Counted from the first letter of the stretch, positions 36,102 to 45,312 are shown. The stretch is DNA of 55,803 bases from Streptomyces triticisoli (GCF_003270085.1 NZ_QFDQ01000155.1:1-55803); one strand, 5' to 3'. Translations and numbers: made by a program. Notes: a model not told the origin generated them from the letters alone.

Positions 36102-37331
36102 TCAGTCGATGACCGTGTAGCCGGCGTTCCGCAGGGCCTGGCCGACCTCGGCGCAGTGCGCCGGGCCCTTCGTCTCCAGGTGCAGCTCCACCTCCGCCTC
36201 CGTGAGCCCGAGCCGTGGATCGGTCCGTACGTGACTCACATCGAGGACGTTAGCGTCGACCACTGACAACACCCCCAGAAGCGTGGCGAGCGCGCCCGGC
36301 CGGTCCGTCAGCCGCAGCCGAACGGCCAGGTAGCGGCCCTGCGCGGCCATGCCGTGCCGCAGCACCCGCTGCAGCAGCACCGGATCGACGTTGCCGCCGG
36401 ACAGCACCGCCACCACCGGACCCGCGATGTCGCCCGCGCCGCCCAGCAGCGCGGCGACCGGACTCGCACCGGCCGGCTCGACGACCAGCTTGGCCCGCTC
36501 CAGGCACAGCAGCAGCGCGGCGGACAACTCGTCCTCGGTGACCGTGCGCACCTCGTCCACCAGCTCGCCGACGATCGCGAACGGCACGTCACCCGGCCGC
36601 CCGACCTTGATGCCGTCGGCCATCGTCACCGGGTTCTCGATCGCCACCGGCCGCCCCGCAGCCAGCGACGGCGGGTACGCCGCCGAACCCGCCGCCTGCA
36701 CGCCGACGATCCGCACGTCCGGCCGCAGCGACTTCACCGCGACCGCGATACCGGCCGCGAGTCCGCCGCCGCCGATGCCGACGACGATCGTGCGCACCCC
36801 CGGGCACTGCTCCAGGATCTCCAGGCCGACCGTGCCCTGGCCCGCGATGACGTCGGGGTGGTCGAACGGATGAATGAACATCGCACCGGTCCGGGCCGCG
36901 TACTCCTGGGCGGCGGCCAGCGTCTCGTCGACCACCTGGCCGTGCAGGCGCACCTCGGCGCCGTAGTCCCGGGTGGCGCTGATCTTCGGCAGCGGGGCGC
37001 CCTTCGGCATGAACACCGTGGCGTGCACCCCGAGCAGTGACGAGGCCAGCGCGACGCCCTGCGCGTGGTTGCCGGCGCTCGCGGCCACCACCCCCGCGGC
37101 GCGCTCCTCGGGCAGCAGCCCGGCGATCCGGACGTAGGCGCCGCGCAGCTTGAACGACCCCGTGCGCTGCAGGTTCTCGCACTTGAGGTGCACCGGCGCG
37201 CCCACCAGCTGGGACAGGTGCCTGCTGCCCTCCATCGCGGTCACCCGCGCCACCCCCGAGAGCATCTTCTGCGCGCCGCGTACGTCGTCGAGGGTGACGG
37301 GCCGAAGCAGCCCGGCCGTGCTGTAGCTCAT
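36102..37331 (-). CDS. ilvA: Threonine dehydratase with C-terminal ACT domain
   Basis: This 409-residue PLP enzyme deaminates L-threonine to 2-oxobutanoate. The PLP lysine is K61 in GSFKLRGAYVRI. VVAASAGNHAQGVA and the glycine loop VVGIGGGGLAAGIA bind the cofactor. Residues 330-409 form a single ACT-like domain (RLRLTDRPGALATLLGVLS). This is the catabolic/short biosynthetic type common in Streptomyces. Divergent from the marR-like gene with 144 bases between. Confidence 0.93.
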   Translation of the reverse strand: MSYSTAGLLRPVTLDDVRGAQKMLSGVARVTAMEGSRHLSQLVGAPVHLKCENLQRTGSFKLRGAYVRIAGLLPEERAAGVVAASAGNHAQGVALASSLLGVHATVFMPKGAPLPKISATRDYGAEVRLHGQVVDETLAAAQEYAARTGAMFIHPFDHPDVIAGQGTVGLEILEQCPGVRTIVVGIGGGGLAAGIAVAVKSLRPDVRIVGVQAAGSAAYPPSLAAGRPVAIENPVTMADGIKVGRPGDVPFAIVGELVDEVRTVTEDELSAALLLCLERAKLVVEPAGASPVAALLGGAGDIAGPVVAVLSGGNVDPVLLQRVLRHGMAAQGRYLAVRLRLTDRPGALATLLGVLSVVDANVLDVSHVRTDPRLGLTEAEVELHLETKGPAHCAEVGQALRNAGYTVID

Positions 37332-37475
37332 GCCTCAAGTCTCGCAGTTCACGCCCACCGGGCGCGGTTGCGACCAACCTCCGGGACCGGTTTGCGCAGC
37401 GTCGGTACGCCCTGCCCCACAGCCGCGTACTCTGTCCCCCAACCCAAGCAGCCCTTCAGAAGTGAGCCCCCCGCC

Positions 37476-38000
37476 ATGCCCACAACTCCCGACATGTCGA
37501 CGGACATGACGACCGCCGGTGACACCGGTCTCCTCGACTCCCTCCAACACGAGGTGGCGGTCTTCGCCCGCCGTGCCGAACAGACCCGGCTCGGCGGGGT
37601 CGGGCAGGTGCGCAACTCCATGGACCGCGCCGCCTACCTGCTGCTCAACCGCCTCGACAAAGAGGGCCCGATGGGCGTCAAGGCGCTCGCCGCGAGCATG
37701 GGCATCGACTCCTCCACCGTCACCCGCCAGGTGGCACCGCTCGTCGACACCGGGCTCGTCAAGCGCACCTCCCACCCCGAGGACGGGCGGGCCGTGGTGC
37801 TGCAGCTGTCGCCGCGCGGGCTGGCGCGGCTGGAGGAGGTCCGCTCCTCCCGACGGCAGTTGATGGCCGAGCTGACCCAGGACTGGGAGCCGGGGGAGCG
37901 CGAGACCTTCTGCTCGCTGCTGACCCGCTTCAACCACGCCCTCTCCGCCCGCCAGGCCTCCCACGGCGCACCGCAGACGGACACGCCGTCGGCGTCCTGA
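37476..38000 (+). CDS. MarR-family transcriptional regulator
   Basis: A 174-residue protein with a winged-helix domain (about 45-135): GPMGVKALAASMGIDSSTVTRQ as recognition-helix region and KRTSHPEDGRAVVLQLSPRG as the wing with conserved Asp-Arg. N-terminal helices (AEQTRLGGVGQVRNSMDRAA) should form the dimer interface. It is divergent from ilvA and may control it or the downstream genes; neither is shown by the sequence. Confidence 0.9.
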   Translation: MPTTPDMSTDMTTAGDTGLLDSLQHEVAVFARRAEQTRLGGVGQVRNSMDRAAYLLLNRLDKEGPMGVKALAASMGIDSSTVTRQVAPLVDTGLVKRTSHPEDGRAVVLQLSPRGLARLEEVRSSRRQLMAELTQDWEPGERETFCSLLTRFNHALSARQASHGAPQTDTPSAS

Positions 38001-38128
38001 ACGCCTTCCGCCGCCCCGGGTCCGCCGCCGGCGCCCCGAAGCAGGTACTGAGCCCTCTGCGCGGCTCTTGACCGACGGGCTGCCGCTGCCCTCATATGAG
38101 ACCGGACCTGTACGCGGTTCCGCATGCC

Positions 38129-38184
38129 GTGCGAGAACAGCCGTACAAGAACAGCCGAACGGGAACAGTCGTACGAGAACGGGT
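38129..38184. repeat. Four tandem 14-base repeats upstream of sigma-like gene
   Basis: Units GTGCGAGAACAGCC, GTACAAGAACAGCC, GAACGGGAACAGTC and GTACGAGAACGGGT follow each other without gaps. A related GTGCGAGAACGGCA occurs once more at the proposed start codon (38219). They precede the sigma-like gene and could be regulator half-sites. Confidence 0.85.
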
Positions 38185-38218
38185 CCCGCTGTCACGGTCG
38201 CCCTTGGGGGGAGGCGCG

Positions 38219-38755
38219 GTGCGAGAACGGCAGGCGTCCCGAGGCGCTCGCCGCGTCCGGGAGTTCGAGGTGTTCGTCGCGGGCGCGGCCGGGCGGCTGC
38301 TGCATGCCGCCACGCTGCTCACCGCGGAGGCCCCGGACGACAACCCGCGCGCTCGACGCCTGCTGACCCTCGCCCTGGCGCACACGTACGCGTGCTGGGA
38401 CCGGCCGCGTGGCGAGGACCCGTACGACCGCGCTCGCCGGCACCTGGTCACCCGCTTCGCCCGCGAGGCGTGGCATCGGCACGGAGGCCCGGGCCGCGCC
38501 CGCCGGCAGTCTCCCGGCACGACGGCCGCCCTCACCCCGCAGGAGCGGCTGGTCGTCGTCCTCAGACTGTACGACGGGATGGCCGAGGAGCAGGCGGCGG
38601 CCCTGCTCGGGCTGCCCGCGGACCGCGTCCGCGTCCTCTGCGACCGCGCGGTCGTCGCGCTCACCCGCCCGCCCGGCACCGGCGGTACGCGGCCCCGGGG
38701 TGACGCCGTCGTGAGCGCCGTGAGCCCACGACCGGACGAGGGGAGGCGGCGGTGA
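38219..38755 (+). CDS. Divergent ECF-type sigma factor-like protein
   Basis: This 178-residue protein begins at a GTG after GGGGGGAGG. Residues about 13-95 (FEVFVAGAAGRLLHAATLLTA, LALAHTYACWDRPRGEDPYD) align in character with region 2 of SigE-type ECF sigma factors. Residues about 115-165 (LTPQERLVVVLRLYDGMAEE, QAAALLGLPADRVRVL) form a region 4 helix-turn-helix. The usual acidic/aromatic region 2.2-2.4 residues are weak, so promoter melting may be impaired. Its stop overlaps the next start, pairing it with a one-helix membrane protein as in sigma/anti-sigma modules. Confidence 0.7.
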   Translation: MRERQASRGARRVREFEVFVAGAAGRLLHAATLLTAEAPDDNPRARRLLTLALAHTYACWDRPRGEDPYDRARRHLVTRFAREAWHRHGGPGRARRQSPGTTAALTPQERLVVVLRLYDGMAEEQAAALLGLPADRVRVLCDRAVVALTRPPGTGGTRPRGDAVVSAVSPRPDEGRRR

Positions 38756-39000
38756 ACCGGACCGAGCGTGAGGCCGCCGCACGGCGGATCCTGGAGCAGC
38801 GACCGCCGCGGGTGCCGACGGAGCTGTACGACGACGTGGTGCACCGCGGGGAGCGCGTGCTGCGCCGCCGGACAGCCGTCCGCCGGGCGCTGTGGCTGGT
38901 GCTGCTCGCGGTGACCGTGGCCCTCGCCGTGTGGGTGCTGACGGTCCGGCCGTGGGTGGAGCCGCCGTCGCAGACGACTCCACCCGTGAGCGGCTGGTGA
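38752..39000 (+). CDS. Small one-helix membrane protein coupled to sigma-like gene
   Basis: This 82-residue protein starts at a GTG that overlaps the previous stop (GTGA). It has a basic cytoplasmic N-terminus of about 45 residues, one membrane helix (ALWLVLLAVTVALAVWVLTV) and a short Pro-rich exterior. The topology would suit a minimal anti-sigma factor, though no zinc-binding HxxxCxxC motif is present. Partnership is inferred from coupling only. Confidence 0.75.
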   Translation: MNRTEREAAARRILEQRPPRVPTELYDDVVHRGERVLRRRTAVRRALWLVLLAVTVALAVWVLTVRPWVEPPSQTTPPVSGW

Positions 39001-39003
39001 TCG

Positions 39004-40158
39004 TCAGCCGAGGGCCTGCTGCAGGTCCTCGAGCAGGTCGTCGACGTTCTCGATGCCCACCGACAGACGGACCAGGTCCCCGGGGACCTCCAGTGCGGAG
39101 CCCGCCGCGGAGGCGTGCGTCATCCGCCCGGGGTGCTCGATCAGGGACTCGACACCGCCGAGGGACTCGCCGAGCGTGAACACCTTGGCGCGGTTGCAGA
39201 CCTCGACGGCCGCCTCCTCGCCGCCCCGCACCCGGAAGGAGACCATGCCGCCGAACGCCTTCATCTGCTTGGCGGCCACCTCGTGACCGGGGTGCTCCGG
39301 CAGCCCCGGGTACAGAACCTGCGTCACGCGCGCGTGCCGGGACAGCATCTCGGCGACCTTGGTGGCGTTCTCGCTGTGCCGGTCCATGCGCACCGCGAGC
39401 GTCTTGGCGCCACGCAGCACCAGCCAGGAGTCGAACGGACCCGCGACGGCGCCCATGGCGTTCTGGTGGTACGCCAGTTCCTCGCCCAGTGCCGCGTCGC
39501 CGGCGATCAGCGCGCCGCCGACGACGTCCGAGTGGCCGCCCATGTACTTGGTCAGCGAGTGCACGACCACGTCCGCGCCGAGCGCGAGCGGCTGCTGCAG
39601 GTACGGCGTGGCGAAGGTGTTGTCGACGACGAGCCTCGCGCCCGCGTCCCGGGTGATCTGGGCGACGGCGGCGATGTCGGTGATGCCGAGCAGCGGGTTG
39701 GAGGGGGTCTCCACCCACACGGCCTTGGTCTTCGGGGTGATCGCGGCCCGTACGGCGGCCGGGTCGCTGGTGTCCGCCACCGACCACTCCACACCCCAGC
39801 GGGAGACGACCTTGTCGAAGAGGCGGAACGTACCGCCGTAGGCGTCGTTGGGGATGACGACGTGGTCGCCGGGGCTGAGCAGCGTACGCAGCAGGCAGTC
39901 CTCGGCAGCCAGTCCGGACGCGAACGCGAGGCCGCGGCGGCCGCCCTCCAGGGCGGCGAGGTTCTCTTCCAGTGCGGTCCTGGTCGGGTTGGCGCTGCGG
40001 CTGTACTCGTAGCCGCCGCGCAGGCCGCCCACGCCGTCCTGCTTGTAGGTCGAGACCTGGTAAATGGGCGGGACGACCGCCCCCGTGAGGGGGTCGGCGG
40101 TGTTGCCCGCATGGATCGCGAGCGTCTCGAAGTGCTGACTGATCTGCCTGTCACTCAT
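39004..40158 (-). CDS. metB: Cystathionine gamma-synthase
   Basis: This 384-residue fold-type I PLP enzyme joins an acylated homoserine with cysteine to give cystathionine. The PLP lysine is K204 in VHSLTKYMGGHSD. Family motifs include YEYSRSANPTRTALEENLAALEGG split over 50-73, TPSNPLLGI and the late LGESLGGVESLIEHPGRMTH. Lyase activity (cystathionine gamma-lyase) is a common alternative in actinobacteria and cannot be excluded. It is convergent with the one-helix protein and leaderless in appearance. Confidence 0.93.
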   Translation of the reverse strand: MSDRQISQHFETLAIHAGNTADPLTGAVVPPIYQVSTYKQDGVGGLRGGYEYSRSANPTRTALEENLAALEGGRRGLAFASGLAAEDCLLRTLLSPGDHVVIPNDAYGGTFRLFDKVVSRWGVEWSVADTSDPAAVRAAITPKTKAVWVETPSNPLLGITDIAAVAQITRDAGARLVVDNTFATPYLQQPLALGADVVVHSLTKYMGGHSDVVGGALIAGDAALGEELAYHQNAMGAVAGPFDSWLVLRGAKTLAVRMDRHSENATKVAEMLSRHARVTQVLYPGLPEHPGHEVAAKQMKAFGGMVSFRVRGGEEAAVEVCNRAKVFTLGESLGGVESLIEHPGRMTHASAAGSALEVPGDLVRLSVGIENVDDLLEDLQQALG

Positions 40159-40165
40159 GGGCCCG

Positions 40166-40171
40166 AGGGTA
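40166..40171 (-). promoter_or_regulatory. Leaderless-type -10 element of cystathionine gamma-synthase
   Basis: On the minus strand TACCCT stands exactly 7 bases before the ATG at 40158 with no Shine-Dalgarno sequence, the spacing expected for a leaderless transcript. Confidence 0.6.
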
Positions 40172-40346
40172 GTGCGCCCGCGGGAGTGGTGGCGGACGGC
40201 ACGGCCCGACGGCCCCGTGCCGGACGGCGCGACTCGACGGTCCCGTGCCGGACGACAGGGCCCTCCTCGCCCTCGCTCGACCGGGTTGTCCACAGGCCGG
40301 TGGAACGGGTTGGCCAATTGTCGGCGCCGTCTGGTTCGCTTGAGGC

Positions 40347-41465
40347 ATGGAGATTCTCTGGGTCCTGATGGCACTGGTCATGCTGGGCTTCGTGCTGATT
40401 CCGTACCTGCGGCGCAGGCGCGGTGCCATCGAGCAGGTTCCCGCGGGGCACCCGGACGCCGCGGACCCGGCGAACTACGGATTCCTGCGGCAGGAAGAGC
40501 TCGACGTCCGCCTGCCCGGACCCGACCAGGACCTGCTGGACGTCCTGGACCTGGTGCAGCGGACCCAGGACCATCGGGCGGCCTCCCAGCTCCTCGCGGG
40601 CACGGAGAAGGAGGACGAACAGCGCTGGCAGCGCGTGCAGGCCTTCGCCGGCGCCGCCTCGCTGGAGCTGCAGCAGCGGCCGGGCGGGGTCGGCGAGACG
40701 CCGGGCGGGCAGTGGCTGCGGGTGTGGCGGGCCGAGGCGCCCAAGGACCCGGGCGGCGCGGCGGTGCACGCCGAGTTCCTGGTGCAGCAGGCGTGGCGCA
40801 CGGCGACGCCGGGCACGGACGAGTTCCGGATCATCATGGAGGAGGCCAGGGAGGCGTGCGGCCAGGCCGCGCTGCTGGCCCCGGGCGACCCGATCCCCTG
40901 CATCGTCGAACTGTCGGTGGCGCGCGGCCTGGCCTACTCGCAGCCGGAGTTCGAGAAGCTGTGGCTGAAGATCCTCGACCGCGCGCCGAACCACATGGGG
41001 GCGCACCTGGCGGCCCTGCACTACTGGTGCGAGAAGTGGCACGGCTCGCGCGAGCTGGCGATGTCGTTCGCCGAGGCCGCGGCCGCCCGCGCGCCCCAGG
41101 GCTCGCTGCTGGCGGCCCTGCCGCTCTTCGCGGTCTTCGAGCACCTGCCCGAGGTGAACCTGGTCCGGGGCTTCTACCAGAGCGAGGTCGTGACCAAGGC
41201 GGTCCACGGCGCGCTCTTCGCGGTGCACGCGGCCCGCTCCGACGACCCGATGCAGGCCCACGTCCGCCATCTGCTGCTCTTCTTCCTCGTCCGCTGCGAG
41301 CGCTGGGCGGAGGCCATGAACCAGCTGATACACATCGACGGCCACGTGGGCGCCCTGCCGTGGACGCTGTCCGCCGACCCGGCGGCGGAGTTCGCCGTCT
41401 ACCGCGCCCTGGCGGTGGCGGGCTACGAGGCGAACGGCGGCAGCCCGGCGACGCTGCTGCGCTGA
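40347..41465 (+). CDS. Membrane-anchored TPR-like protein, paralogue A
   Basis: This 372-residue protein has one N-terminal membrane helix (LWVLMALVMLGFVLIPYL) and a large helical domain. The stretch AHLAALHYWCEKWHGSREL, then FAEAAAARAPQGSLLAALPL, is closely matched in the gene at 43371-44474, so these two are paralogues flanking an M48 protease. The helical-hairpin pattern suggests TPR/SEL-like repeats. No catalytic motif is evident. Function unknown; a shared process with the protease is inferred. Confidence 0.82.
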   Translation: MEILWVLMALVMLGFVLIPYLRRRRGAIEQVPAGHPDAADPANYGFLRQEELDVRLPGPDQDLLDVLDLVQRTQDHRAASQLLAGTEKEDEQRWQRVQAFAGAASLELQQRPGGVGETPGGQWLRVWRAEAPKDPGGAAVHAEFLVQQAWRTATPGTDEFRIIMEEAREACGQAALLAPGDPIPCIVELSVARGLAYSQPEFEKLWLKILDRAPNHMGAHLAALHYWCEKWHGSRELAMSFAEAAAARAPQGSLLAALPLFAVFEHLPEVNLVRGFYQSEVVTKAVHGALFAVHAARSDDPMQAHVRHLLLFFLVRCERWAEAMNQLIHIDGHVGALPWTLSADPAAEFAVYRALAVAGYEANGGSPATLLR

Positions 41466-41467
41466 CA

Positions 41468-41492
41468 AGCCCCGCCCCGCCCGGCCGGGGCT
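41468..41492 (+). terminator. Weak hairpin after paralogue A
   Basis: A 7-bp stem AGCCCCG/CGGGGCT with an 11-base loop follows the stop by 2 bases. No T run. Confidence 0.4.
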
Positions 41493-41683
41493 CCGCCGCG
41501 AAGCCCCTGCGCGCCCGGCCGCCGGCCCGGGGCCGGAATTGCCCTCCGACCTGCGGTCGGGCATACTCCGCCTACTCCGCTTGCTGCGTCTTCCCCCCAC
41601 ACACGCACCACCGCGCGGTCACCTCCCAGCGGCCGCCGCTCCGCCATGTCCGCTTTCACAGGCCCTGTGGGGGGATCCGCCCG

Positions 41684-43315
41684 ATGGGCGCAACTCCGCG
41701 CGCGCTGCGCGCCGTCGCACTGCTGCTCGGCTTCCATGCGCTGAACCTCGTCCTGCTCGCGGCACTGGCCGCCCTCGACGCGGCGGCGCTGCGCTGGGCG
41801 CCCGGCCCGGTCGCCGGCAAGATCGTGGTCGTCTCGGTCCTGCTGGCCATCCCGGTCGTACGCGGCATGTTCATGCTCCGCACGCCGAAGGACGAGGACG
41901 TGGCGGGCCTGCCCGTCACCGAGGCCGACGAACCCCGGCTGTGGGCGCTGGTACGGGAGCTCGCGGACACCGCCGGCACCCGCGCCCCCGACCGGATCGT
42001 CCTCACCGGCGACGTCAACGCGGGCGTCACCGAACGGCCACGGCTCCTCGGCCTGCTCCCCGGCCCACGCCGCCTCCACCTCGGCATACCGCTCATGACC
42101 GGGCTGAGCGAGGCCCAGCTGCGCGCCGTGCTCGCCCACGAGTACGGCCACTTCACCGGCGGCGACACCCGGCTGTCCGCCGTCGTCGTCCGGGGCCGGA
42201 CGCAGATCGAACGGGTCATCGGACAGCTCCACGCCAAGGCCGGCCACACGGCGGCCAAGGAGCGCGCCCGCCAGGAGAAGGCCGCTGCCAAGGCCGCCGC
42301 CAAGGGCAGGGAGGCCAAGGAGATCGACACGTCCGGGGCCGGGCTGACGTACCGGGCGATGGCCCGGATCTACACGCTGTACGGCAACTTCTACCTGCGG
42401 GCCTCACTGACGACGGCCCGCGACCAGGAGTACGCGGCGGACCTGGCCGCCGCCCGGATCGCAGGCCGCGACGCGACCTCGTCGGCGCTGCGCGAGATCC
42501 CGGCCCTCGCCACCGCGCACGACTTCTACCTCGAGTGCTACGCCACGCTCGGCGTGCGGGCGCGGCTGATGCCGCCGCGCGGCGAGTTCTTCGGCGGCTT
42601 CGGCCGGATGCTGAGCGCCCGCGCGCTGGAACTCGTACAGCTGCGCACGCAGTTGCCGGACGAGCCCGCATCCCCGTACGACTCGCACCCGCCGATCGCC
42701 GAACGCGTCCGCCGGATCGAGGCCCTGCCCGCCGACGGACGCACCGAGGAGGCCAAGGGCGGCGCGCTCGACCTGCTCACCGACTCGGAGCGGACCCTGA
42801 CGGCACTGGAGGACGTGGTCCTGACGGAGGAGGCACGGACGTTCCGCCGTACCGCCGACTGGGACGAACTGCTGGACGCCGCGATGGCCGCCGCCCTCAC
42901 CTCCCTCGACACTCCCCTGCACCGGGCTCTGGCCTTCTACACCAAGGACCGGCCGACCCTGCCCGGACTGCTGACGGTGATCGACGACGGGCAGCTGTGG
43001 CGGCTGGCACAGCGGCTGCCGCTGTCCGACGAGGCGGCGGCCGCCAAGGGCCGCGCCTTCCGCGAGTTCGTCCGCCCGGTGATGCGTGACTCGCTGCGGA
43101 GCATGGCGCTGGCCGAGTTCAGCGCGCACTCGCTGGTGCGCTGGGAGTTCTCCTGGGAGCGGGCGGCGACCCCGCACCTTCCCGGATCCACCGCCGACGG
43201 CGGCGAGGACACGGAGGCCGGTGCCGTGCTCGACGCGGCCGTGGACGCCGCGCTCGCCGACCGCCCCGACACCGGGCCGCTGCGCGCGCTGCTGCCTCCG
43301 GCGCGGACCGCCTGA
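41684..43315 (+). CDS. M48-family membrane zinc metallopeptidase
   Basis: This 543-residue protein has two N-terminal membrane helices (about 8-30 and 42-62). The catalytic motif AHEYGHFTGGDTRLSAVV has His152, Glu153 and His156. The third zinc ligand is Glu in RDQEYAADLAAARIAG. It resembles HtpX/Ste24-type enzymes of actinobacteria, with a long C-terminal region (about 340-543) of unknown role. The start at 41684 has GGGGGGA upstream. It lies between two paralogous membrane proteins on the same strand. Confidence 0.9.
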   Translation: MGATPRALRAVALLLGFHALNLVLLAALAALDAAALRWAPGPVAGKIVVVSVLLAIPVVRGMFMLRTPKDEDVAGLPVTEADEPRLWALVRELADTAGTRAPDRIVLTGDVNAGVTERPRLLGLLPGPRRLHLGIPLMTGLSEAQLRAVLAHEYGHFTGGDTRLSAVVVRGRTQIERVIGQLHAKAGHTAAKERARQEKAAAKAAAKGREAKEIDTSGAGLTYRAMARIYTLYGNFYLRASLTTARDQEYAADLAAARIAGRDATSSALREIPALATAHDFYLECYATLGVRARLMPPRGEFFGGFGRMLSARALELVQLRTQLPDEPASPYDSHPPIAERVRRIEALPADGRTEEAKGGALDLLTDSERTLTALEDVVLTEEARTFRRTADWDELLDAAMAAALTSLDTPLHRALAFYTKDRPTLPGLLTVIDDGQLWRLAQRLPLSDEAAAAKGRAFREFVRPVMRDSLRSMALAEFSAHSLVRWEFSWERAATPHLPGSTADGGEDTEAGAVLDAAVDAALADRPDTGPLRALLPPARTA

Positions 43316-43370
43316 GCTTTCCGTTGCCACCCGGCCTCCCCCGACGACCGAGAAACGGACTCGCACCCTG

Positions 43371-44474
43371 ATGACTGTCCTGCTGTGGATCCTGGGCATC
43401 CTGGCCATCCCCACCTTGCTCTTCGTCCTGTGGCTGGCCTGGGTCTTCGTGAAGGAATACGTGAAGGAGTCCCGTTCGCCGAGTGCCGAGGGCAACTCGG
43501 AGGCCGCCGAGAAGTTCGGTCTGCTCCCCCCGGAGCGGCAGAACACCGACCACGCGGCCCCGCTGCCCGCCGACTGGGCGGCCGCGCTGAGCGCGGTGCG
43601 CGGCGGGGAGTGGCGGCCCGCCGCCGACGTACTGCGCGGCATCGGCCGCGACTGGGAGCGCCGGTCCGCCGCCGCGTACCTGCTGGCCGAGCACGCGGCC
43701 GAGGACGACACCTGGCTGCTCGGCTGGGAGACCGAGCACCCCGACGACCCGGACGCCGCCCTGGTCAGGGCCCGCAGCACCGTCATCCTCGCCTGGGAGA
43801 TACGGGGCGCCCAGCGGGCCAACCACACGACCCGGGAACAGTTCGAGGGCTTCCACCGGATGCTGGCACGCTCCCGCGAGGAGATAGCGCGGGCCGCCGC
43901 CCTGAACCCCGACGACCCCACCCCGTACATCACGGAGATCTGGGTCGCGCTCGGCCTCGGCTACCCGAACTCCGAGATGGACAAGTTGTGGGCGGACATC
44001 ACCGCTCGTGCTCCGCACCACTACGAGGCCCACTTCTCGGCGTTGCAGTACTGGTGTGCGAAGTGGCGCGGCTCGGAGCGGCTGGCCACCGAGTTCGCCG
44101 AGCGGGCGGCGGCCGACGCGCCGCTGGGCAGCCTGCTCACGGCCCTGCCGCTCATCGCCCACTACGAGCACGACGAGTCGGAGGACAGCGCCGTCGACCG
44201 CACGCCCGAGATGGTGGCCCGGGTCGACGCCGCCCTCGCCGACGCGGCAGCGGCCGATCCGGCGCATCCGCGGCTGCCGGAGCTGCGGCACCTGCTGGCG
44301 TACTACCTGTCGCTCCAGGACCGGGACGAGGCGGCGCTCGAGCAGTTCAAGCTGGTCGACGGGTACGTGAACGCGCTGCCGTGGCGCTACCGGGGCGACA
44401 TGGCCGAGTACTACTGCGGCGTCCGCGACGCCTCGGCCGCGGCGGTGGCCGCAGCCGCCGGGCCGAACGCGTGA
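43371..44474 (+). CDS. Membrane-anchored TPR-like protein, paralogue B
   Basis: This 367-residue protein has an N-terminal membrane helix (LWILGILAIPTLLFVLWLAWV) and a helical domain with AHFSALQYWCAKWRGSERL and FAERAAADAPLGSLLTALPL, the counterpart of the segment in paralogue A. Trp/Cys/Trp positions are conserved between the two. No enzymatic motif is seen. It is 55 bases after the M48 gene and probably in its operon. The weak GAGAAACGGA upstream makes the start slightly uncertain. Confidence 0.82.
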   Translation: MTVLLWILGILAIPTLLFVLWLAWVFVKEYVKESRSPSAEGNSEAAEKFGLLPPERQNTDHAAPLPADWAAALSAVRGGEWRPAADVLRGIGRDWERRSAAAYLLAEHAAEDDTWLLGWETEHPDDPDAALVRARSTVILAWEIRGAQRANHTTREQFEGFHRMLARSREEIARAAALNPDDPTPYITEIWVALGLGYPNSEMDKLWADITARAPHHYEAHFSALQYWCAKWRGSERLATEFAERAAADAPLGSLLTALPLIAHYEHDESEDSAVDRTPEMVARVDAALADAAAADPAHPRLPELRHLLAYYLSLQDRDEAALEQFKLVDGYVNALPWRYRGDMAEYYCGVRDASAAAVAAAAGPNA

Positions 44475-44598
44475 GCGCTGGAATTCCGGCGGCACCGGGA
44501 TCGTTCTCCTGAGTGCCGTCGCCCGCGCACCGCGAGCGGCGGAACCGACGGGCCCGTTGTGACGGGCGGGCCCGCCCCAGACCGACAGGGAGACCCTC

Positions 44599-45312
44599 AT
44601 GCTCTTCGGCCGAACGCCGCAGCTGCCCACCCCCGAGCAGGCGCTCAAGGGCCGGTCCACGCCTGCGTTCGAGGTCCCCGACCGCCACACCGTCCTCGGC
44701 AACCCCCTCCTCGGCCCCTACCCCGAGGGCCTGGAGATCGCCGACTTCGGCCTGGGCTGCTTCTGGGGCGCCGAACGCAAGTTCTGGCAGCTCCCGGCGG
44801 GCGTGTGGACCACCCTGGTCGGCTACCAGGGCGGCTACACCGAGAACCCCACGTACGAGGAGGTCTGCTCGGGCCTGACCGGTCACACTGAGGCGGTCCG
44901 TGTGGTCTACGACCCGAAGGTCATCTCCTACGACCGTCTCCTGAAGACCTTCTGGGAGTCCCACAACCCCACCCAGGGCTTCCGCCAGGGCAACGACGTC
45001 GGCACCCAGTACCGCTCCGCGATCTACACCCACACCCCCGCCCAGGCCGCCGCCGCGGAAGCGTCCCGCGAGGCCTACCAGAAGGTCCTCACCGCAGCCG
45101 GCCACGGCACGATCACCACAGAGATCCTCCCGGCCGACGGCCGCCCCTTCCACCCGGCGGAGGCGTACCACCAGCAGTACCTCGACAAGAACCCGAACGG
45201 GTACTGCGGACTGGGCGGGACGGGGGTCGAGCTGGGTGACCCCTTCGAGACGAACTGGGGAGCGTCCTGCCCGACAGGTATCGCGCCGGCTCCGGAGGCG
45301 AAGGACGGGTAG
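44599..45312 (+). CDS. msrA: Peptide methionine-S-sulfoxide reductase with altered C-terminus
   Basis: This 237-residue MsrA repairs oxidised methionine. The catalytic Cys54 lies in [14 protein letters not shown], and [26 protein letters not shown] is canonical. The C-terminus reads [15 protein letters not shown], then [22 protein letters not shown]. The 12-residue insert separates the two recycling cysteines, which normally sit as YCG...GTGVSCP. The insert begins exactly at the end of a 15-base sequence that recurs 1,045 bases downstream beside a normal msrA tail. Whether disulphide recycling still works is unknown. Confidence 0.93.
   Translation: MLFGRTPQLPTPEQALKGRSTPAFEVPDRHTVLGNPLLGPYPEGLEIADFGLGCFWGAERKFWQLPAGVWTTLVGYQGGYTENPTYEEVCSGLTGHTEAVRVVYDPKVISYDRLLKTFWESHNPTQGFRQGNDVGTQYRSAIYTHTPAQAAAAEASREAYQKVLTAAGHGTITTEILPADGRPFHPAEAYHQQYLDKNPNGYCGLGGTGVELGDPFETNWGASCPTGIAPAPEAKDG
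45214..45228 (+). repeat. Direct repeat core, left copy (in msrA)
   Basis: GGCGGGACGGGGGTC inside the msrA C-terminal codons for GGTGV. Identical to 46259-46273; proposed left attachment junction of a roughly 1 kb insertion. Confidence 0.75.

Noticed and set aside
40157..41683. Extension of the M48 protease upstream by 509 codons
   Set aside because: It runs in another frame through paralogue A; the M48 start with a ribosome site and membrane helix is at 41684.
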